Of a DNA stretch of 15,675 bases, positions 9,819 through 15,675 are shown piece by piece. The position numbers were made by a program, and so were the translations under genes. The stretch lies in NCBI GenBank assembly GCA_000697335.1, contig JNEM01011349.1, positions 1 through 15,675 on the forward strand. The letters are read 5' to 3'. Position 1 is the stretch's first letter, and every line of letters starts with the position of its first letter. The notes below the pieces were generated by a model. The model searched no databases. It saw nothing but the letters and a program-made list of their open reading frames with translations, and was not told the DNA's origin. The stretch is from Conidiobolus incongruus B7586 (lineage: Eukaryota; Entomophthoromycota; Entomophthoromycetes; Entomophthorales; Conidiobolaceae).

Positions 9819-12800
9819 ATGAGTTTTCCTCAAATTATTTGGTCACCTCATGGTTCCCATAGAACTCAGTGTTTGGTGGGTGAGACGAATGGAATTAGAC
9901 TTTATGAATATATTAACCCTCCCAATGTAAATATTTATTATTTTTTATTGATTTGTGAGTTAATGGCTGTTAATCTAGAGATCTAATGGAAACGCAGATC
10001 AAATTGGCAAATTTCAACTAATTGGTATGCATTCGGAACCGAATCCTATCAAGGTAAATAATTTTGATCACCAATTTGAAAAACATAACTCACATAATAT
10101 AGTCTTTTGACTGGTCTCCAAACCCCAATACTCCCAACCTGATAGCACTAGCACATACGAATGGAAAACTAGATCTGATAAATTTGCCACAGTTGCCAAT
10201 ACCTAGACCTTTGAATCTCCACCCACCATTCCCCACCCCTCCACTACTATCACCCACTGAAGTTGTCACACCCCCCCTACCAATCCTAAATCCCAGAAGC
10301 AGTCGTATATGCCACCAGCTACACTTTTCATCCCTAACACCCAATCTACTCGCTGGAGGTTTCGATCGCAGCAGAACCGATAACTCGCTGTTGATCTGGG
10401 ATGTCAGTCTACACGACCATCCATCCGAACTCAGCCCGATACACTCGAGTCTGACAAATGACCAAGTGGTATCGGTCGCTTGGATCCCCCACCAGCCGCA
10501 CCAACTGTGGTCGGGATCTCCGTACAGAAAGATGATTCGACGCCACGATTTGAGGGACAATCACACGTCGGGATCGTCCCAATCGTTCGCGACGAAATCG
10601 GTGTACTGTGTCCAGTCGAATCCCTTCCATCACCATACGCTCATGTCCTTCGGCGACGATAATTTGATCAAAATTTGGGACGATCGTAAAATGGGACCAG
10701 ATCCAGTATTTAGTTTCCATTGGGAATGTAAGTTGGATGCCGCTCAATTGAGTTATTGTCCCATTCGCAAGGATCGATTAGTTGCACTTAATAGAGATAC
10801 TCACAATATGAAGGTGTTTGATTTGAATTTGATTGATTGGAGTGAAGATAAATCTATGCACAAGTCTTTACTTTCTATTAATGAGAATGGAAGATCCAAT
10901 AGCTTCCAAGATGAAGTGATGATTTTGGAGCGAACTCTTGAGTTGGATATTCCTGATGCGAATGCTGTCTGCTGGGTACCTATTCAGGATCCTAGTGCTA
11001 GAGGTAATCTTTCTGGAAGTGAGCTTGTCGTGTTTGGAGGAGAAGGTGGCAATTTGAAACTAGTCAAGGCTATCAATGCACCTTGTTTTAGCTGGGCTCC
11101 AAATTGTGGACTAGCCATCCAAGCACCAAATCACATTGCTCTATTCACTACCATATCGCCGCCATCAGTACCTATACAACCTCCTACAAACTCTCAAGCA
11201 TCCCAACAGGGCTTGAAATTCAGTGCTGACACAGTGTTCGAATCACACCCTAACCAAGTACAAGCCAGTGCTCGAACACGTGCTCAAAGAAAGAAATCCG
11301 TCGCCATTCCCCTTACACCAGATCCCCAGGCTGCCCTATTTCACCGCAAGCAATCTGTCCCCATCAGCTCCAATATTATTCAAAACTACCACCAGCCTAT
11401 TAAAACGAACCAACCCCACGTCAAAAACCTTGCTATGATCCACCACGACCCCAACGACTTTGAACCGGATATCTCCGAAGTCATGCTGCACCGATCCCAA
11501 GCCGGTTACCACACCGATCCCCGCTTCAATATCGGTCTCGTAATCAACAATCCGGAACTTCGAGAAGTGTGGGAATGGGTGCAACGCACAGAGCGATGCT
11601 ACCAAGACGGCAAAAGCAAAGTATCTGGCGTGGAAATCAATTACCAAAGCTTGTGGAATTTATTGGTAGAGCCCGAGAAAGTATTCTTCTCGAGATACCC
11701 CTCACCATCCCAAGCTAATACGTCACTACCCAGATTCCAATCCTTCTCGGGCAATCCTTCGACAACGTCGATTGCTATCGAAATGAGCCAAGCATCCACT
11801 TCAGATCATCATTTATCACACTACAATATGCAGCTCAACCATATGGACGGATACCAGATGCGCAAGAGCGCCAGTAGTCATATCGACAGACCTAATACCA
11901 AACAACCAGCATCTGGCACCAATACCAACCCAATCGCTATGAAGACTGAGATCAGGAGAGTGGTGATGGAGTGGTACAACTGCTTCCCCAAGAAGGAGAT
12001 CGATACCACTCAAGTATCTAATAACTGGAGTTCTTTGATAGATGTGGCTCAAGTAGAAAAAGAAATCTTGAAGTAATTTGAAAATAATTTTAGCAACTAT
12101 CTAAATATTAAACATCACAATATCTAGGTTGGAAACTTTAAAACGTTACGAATTAGCCAGTTTCTTAGGATTTACACTAATTAATTTTGATAGAGGATTG
12201 AGAGTATTGAAGAATTCTGGAGGTAACACAAAATACTCGTTATCACTAATATTTAACTAATAAATTGCATTAGTCGAAAGACTTCAACTGATATCTCTCA
12301 CATTGACCAATGCCAACCCCCAAGACTCACTGTGGATTGAAGGATGCCGCAAACTGATGGACCAATTAAACGATCCCTACCTCCTCGCACTCTTTACTTA
12401 TTCTATTTCAAGACAATGGACCTCCATACTCAGTATCCCCAATCTGCCACTCGTCAACAAATTACAAATTGTGATCATATGGCTAAGTGATTTGGAAGTA
12501 GCCTACTGGCTAAAGAATCTAGTCGAACAAGCCCCAATCGGTGCCATCAATCAACTACTCATCACGGGTATCAACTCATCCAAAGGCATTGAAGTTCTTC
12601 AGGATTACTTGGACGCTACCGGCGATATTCAAACTGTAAGTCTGTTAACCAGTTTAGTACCAAGTCACAACAAAGTATTCCGCGACAATCCCCGCGTAAA
12701 CAACTGGACCATGGAGTACAGGAAACTTTTGGACTGTTGGGGTATGTTCCGACTCAGGGTAAAGTTGGACATTGAGAGGGCGAAACGTAGTTCTAAAACC

Positions 12801-13175
12801 GTAGTAAGCTCAGAACCCCTGGTCCAGCCTCAGATCGTTGTGAGATGTAATTTCTGCAACCATCCACTAATTCAACAGCAGACTAATCCCAATCAACATC
12901 AATTGGGTATCAAATCGAAGAAGGGTCACACTCCTACAACACCTAATCCACCATCGGCATCTGGCGCTCAAGTCATTAAGAGTACGGTGTGTCCTCACTG
13001 TAAAAAGCCACTACCCAACTGCTGCCTGTGTCTACTACCACTTGGCGAGTCAGGTTGGTTCAGTTGGTGTCAAACTTGCCGTCATGGCGGCCACTCCGAC
13101 CATTTATTGGACTGGTTTAAACTTCACAATCAATGTCCTGTAAGCGACTGTGGATGCTTTTGTAAAAGAAGATAA
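9819..13175 (+). CDS. MIOS: MIOS/Sea4, GATOR2 (SEACAT) scaffold subunit
   Basis: MIOS (yeast Sea4) is a subunit of the lysosome/vacuole-associated GATOR2 complex, which opposes GATOR1 and so supports TORC1 activation by amino acids. Exons: 9819-9926, 9979-10053, 10103-12072, 12128-12222, 12274-13175; introns of 52, 49, 55 and 51 nt; phases agree; 1049 aa (human MIOS 875, Sea4 about 1038). The N-terminal WD40 propeller includes LLAGGFDRSRTDNSLLIWDV (about 143-162) and LIKIWDDRK (249-257), closely matching the MIOS pattern. A proline-rich insert occupies about 90-128, and a Ser/Gln/Pro-rich linker follows the propeller. A helical region begins near residue 540 (NPELREVWEWV). The C-terminus has the MIOS zinc domain: C941/C944, C989/C992, CCLC at 1000-1002 region, C1015/C1018, then CRHGGHSDHLLDWF and a final CPVSDCGCFC. 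All expected ligands appear present. The central 1970-nt exon is much richer in G+C than RAD50. Confidence 0.96.
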
Positions 13176-13790
13176 TTTATATTCAACAATATAACGTACT
13201 TGATTTTCATATAAGATAATAAATTGATTTCAACATGGCTATAAACTTCGTCGAATCACCATTTCCATATTGAACTAGTCACTTTCATCAGTTAATCATG
13301 ATCAATATTTAAAATTTCATTTTAATTTAATAAATCAATCATTTATATAGAAAAAACCACTTTTATATTTATTATTAATCGTCAATAGTTCTATAATTAA
13401 AAATAAATTCACAATATGTATTACATTAATACTTATGATTACAAAAATATTAAGTTAAAAATCATAAATAAATACATAAGTCTCAATAGCATTGGACTAT
13501 AATTAATTTAAAAATGATCAACATGTCATTCAATTAATAAAATATAATTTGAATATAAAAATATTAGGATTTAATGATAAAATTATATCAAATTTTGATC
13601 AGGTTAAATTATAATATTATTATAATATATATTTAATTAATTAACACAGAAGAAATCAAGGTAATAGCCTTGAAAATATACAGCTTAACTAAACTAATAA
13701 ATTAATAAAAAATACATGTATAAAATTAGTAATAATTAACAATTTAACTATTATTTATAATTTTGAAATCATTAAAACCAAATCAACAAA
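13176..13790. other. intergenic region between convergent MIOS and NDUFS4
   Basis: Both flanking genes end into this 615-bp AT-rich stretch, so it should hold both 3' untranslated regions. No frame of note is present. An AATAAA at 13218-13223, about 43 nt past the MIOS stop, is the likely MIOS poly(A) signal. A short perfect hairpin (TCAAGG at 13656-13661 with CCTTGA at 13668-13673, 6-nt loop) lies nearer NDUFS4; its role, if any, is unknown. Confidence 0.6.
13218..13223 (+). terminator. polyadenylation signal AATAAA after MIOS
   Basis: A canonical AATAAA hexamer about 43 nt downstream of the MIOS stop codon, at the expected place for 3' end formation. The A/T background makes chance occurrence easy, so the position is the main evidence. 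Confidence 0.4.
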
Positions 13791-14269
13791 TTATTTAGTA
13801 TGATGAATTTTCAAAGGACCATAGGAGTGCTTATAATTATCGGCGTATAACTTTTTACGAAATTTAGGTTGGCGAGGTTCTTGAACATAGTAGTTCCAAC
13901 CTTGCTTTTCAGCGAAGAGAATAGCCTCTTCTTTAGTCTTAAAATTCATTCTAAGACCTTGGACAGCGTCGCTAGTAGAGGCCCATCCCATTAAGGGTTC
14001 TCCCAGCGGGCACTTCCCTCTAAAATATCGAAATCTAAACGCCATTTGCGGGTGGCATTTACACCACTTTGCATCACATTGCGGGTGGGTTGGAAGATAC
14101 GGACAGTACGCAATTTTAATTCTTCTGGAGCTGCACTCACAATATCGGCTTGAACAACTTCGTCGGTAGGACGCTTAGCAGGAACTTGAATGGTACTGGA
14201 AGAGTAAGCTCTAGCAAAATTATTGGAAATTAATCTGATAGGAGTGACAGTAGAAGTTAAACGCAACAT
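13791..14269 (-). CDS. NDUFS4: Complex I subunit NDUFS4, with a one-base frame slip
   Basis: NDUFS4 (18 kDa/AQDQ subunit) stabilises the NADH-oxidising N-module of mitochondrial complex I at the matrix side. The first frame (14269 down to 13994, 92 aa) starts with a typical presequence, rich in Arg/Ser/Thr and free of acidic residues through about residue 34, with a plausible cleavage zone near RAYSSS. It continues into the conserved VRIFQPTRNVMQSGVNATRKW (53-76, read in parts) and ends RWENP. The family motif is WENPLMGW. LMGWAS follows at once, but in the -1 frame, where the protein runs on to 13791 (NFKTKEEAILFAEKQGW ... YGPLKIHHTK, then stop). Together about 159 aa, close to the family's usual length. 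No GT-AG intron of the local size can bridge the join without losing conserved residues. The slip lies in AACCCTTAA near 13991-13998, most simply one missing base in a short homopolymer. An assembly error is more likely than decay, since both halves are well conserved. Confidence 0.92.
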
Positions 14270-15675
14270 ATTGATTTTAGCTAATTAATAATTAGTCTTA
14301 ATAATTAATTTCCTTTAATTATATCAAAATTGATTAAACTTTAATTAATCAATCAGTTATTTTAAGTGTTTAATAGTTTAATCATTACCATTAATAATAC
14401 ATATTTAAAATAGATCCAATCCAAGGAAATTTGTGGGATTTATAATTATCAATCTTTGATAATCTAATCATTTGATAAAATAATCAAAAATCAATGTAAA
14501 TAAAATTACAGCATTTTCTTATACACATCTAAAAATTAATATTTAAAAAATATATTAAAATACTAATATAATCGAAAAATATCAAATATAATACTATTTA
14601 TTGCTGATTATACCACAATCATATAATAAATGAAAACTGTACAAGAAGCTATATTAAATCAATATTAACTTTAATTAAGATCATAATCATCTATAATCTG
14701 ATTCTGTTTAATTTTATTTATAATCATTTAAAATGTTAATCTTAATTATTTAGACTCATATATTTAAAGGATTATCATTTCACTAAATAAATCAGTAACG
14801 AAATTATTTCAACATTAAATATTCAAGTAATAATATTATATATATATATTCAAATAAATTCATATCAAAAAAATCTAAAATATATAATTATAGCTTAGTA
14901 TTATAAGTTCATAAAAAAATGAGATTATGTTTAAAAATTAGAATCAATATCAAAATAACTCAGTTATTAAAAATAAATTCTGAATATAATAAAGAAATTA
15001 AGATGGAAAATTTTTTAATATCTGATCATTAAAAAATATAATCATCTTGAAAGATTATATATATAAAATATAGGAAAATAAAGATTTTCAAACTATAAAT
15101 ATATTCAAATTAATTAATAAAATTTAAAATATTCTATTTTAAAAGCAATAATATTAGTGTAGAAATTAAATAATGGCACAATTTTGAAATTAAAATTAAA
15201 CAAATAAATTAATAAATAATATATAAAAATTAATGAATAATATAAAATTAATAACTTTTTTTATTATTAATAACTCTTTTTTATACCTTTAATAAGCTTC
15301 TAATACTTAAAAAATAATTCTTTTTATTAAAAACTGAAATTTAATATTTCACAAACTAATTTAATTTATTTGTAAGAATTTTTTTAATTGTAAGTTATTT
15401 TTTTAATTGTTTAAAACAATTATAATCACATAAGTTATAATTAAATAAATATATTAAGTATAGTAACTCTCTTTATTTTTTTTTATATAAAAAATCTTTT
15501 ATAGTTTTAACTTTATATATTTTACAATTATTATATAAAATAATAGGTGTTTTTAATTTATATTATAAATACTATTTAAAAATTATTATATTTAAAAAAA
15601 TAATATATAATTTATTATTAATTAATTTTCTTTAAGATATTAAATAAGAAAATTATATATCATTATAATTTATTA
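14270..15675. other. very AT-rich spacer upstream of NDUFS4, no gene seen
   Basis: This 1.4 kb should include the NDUFS4 promoter just right of 14269, but no distinct element stands out. G+C is extremely low in places (15181-15240 has 3 of 60). There is a short TA run at 14837-14849 and an 8-bp hairpin (15036-15043 with 15053-15060, 9-nt loop) made mostly of A/T. No coding frame, tRNA or snRNA is recognisable. Confidence 0.6.

Noticed and set aside
10090-10560. Long minus-strand open frame of 156 codons opposite MIOS exon 3
   Set aside because: It lies wholly antisense to the conserved WD40 region, has no recognisable domain, and is open because the local G+C is high. The same holds for the minus-strand frames at 10409-10747, 11336-11647 and 11816-12052.
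13791-14045. Independent short gene beginning MAFRFRYF
   Set aside because: Its first 17 codons are an out-of-frame reading of the conserved NDUFS4 segment; only the part from LMGW on is real, as the C-terminal half of NDUFS4.
1-15675. CRISPR arrays, prophage, retroelements, rRNA or tRNA clusters
   Set aside because: No spaced direct repeats, no reverse transcriptase, integrase or capsid-like frames, and no rRNA or tRNA signatures were seen on either strand.

Overview
The window looks like nuclear DNA from a very AT-rich eukaryote, most likely a fungus that keeps respiratory complex I. The genes are standard eukaryotic ones in the standard code. Introns are GT-AG and mostly 48-61 nt, and the long spacers are extremely A+T-rich (15181-15240 has 3 G/C in 60). 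A complex I subunit gene argues against Saccharomyces-type yeasts. The species cannot be named from sequence alone.

Layout from left to right: (1) 1-778, AT-rich spacer. (2) 779-1426 (-), an intronless gene for a small basic/acidic protein that resembles the TAPR1-like/HAPSTR1 (C16orf72) stress-response family. (3) 1427-4293, a 2.9 kb spacer between divergent genes, with a few islands of higher G+C, one possible structured RNA hairpin (3115-3164) and one possible MITE-like inverted repeat (3764-3883). (4) 4294-9533 (+), RAD50, in 26 exons; the joined reading frame is 1292 aa and has Walker A, Q-loop, zinc hook, signature, Walker B and H-loop in order. (5) 9819-13175 (+), MIOS/Sea4, the GATOR2/SEACAT scaffold subunit, in 5 exons and 1049 aa. 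(6) 13791-14269 (-), the complex I subunit NDUFS4, convergent with MIOS, complete except for a one-base reading-frame slip at about 13994. (7) 14270-15675, AT-rich spacer with no gene seen.

The genes do not form one pathway: RAD50 is for DNA double-strand-break repair, MIOS for TORC1 nutrient signalling, NDUFS4 for mitochondrial respiration, and the HAPSTR1-like protein probably for nuclear stress response. This is ordinary core-gene chromosome. I found no CRISPR, prophage, retroelement or novel gene system. The points worth a second look are the NDUFS4 frame slip, a 23-unit TTA microsatellite that doubles one RAD50 intron, the two structured intergenic elements, and the sharp contrast in intron density and base composition between RAD50 and MIOS. 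All exon borders were read by hand from frame continuity, GT/AG and family similarity, without transcript data.
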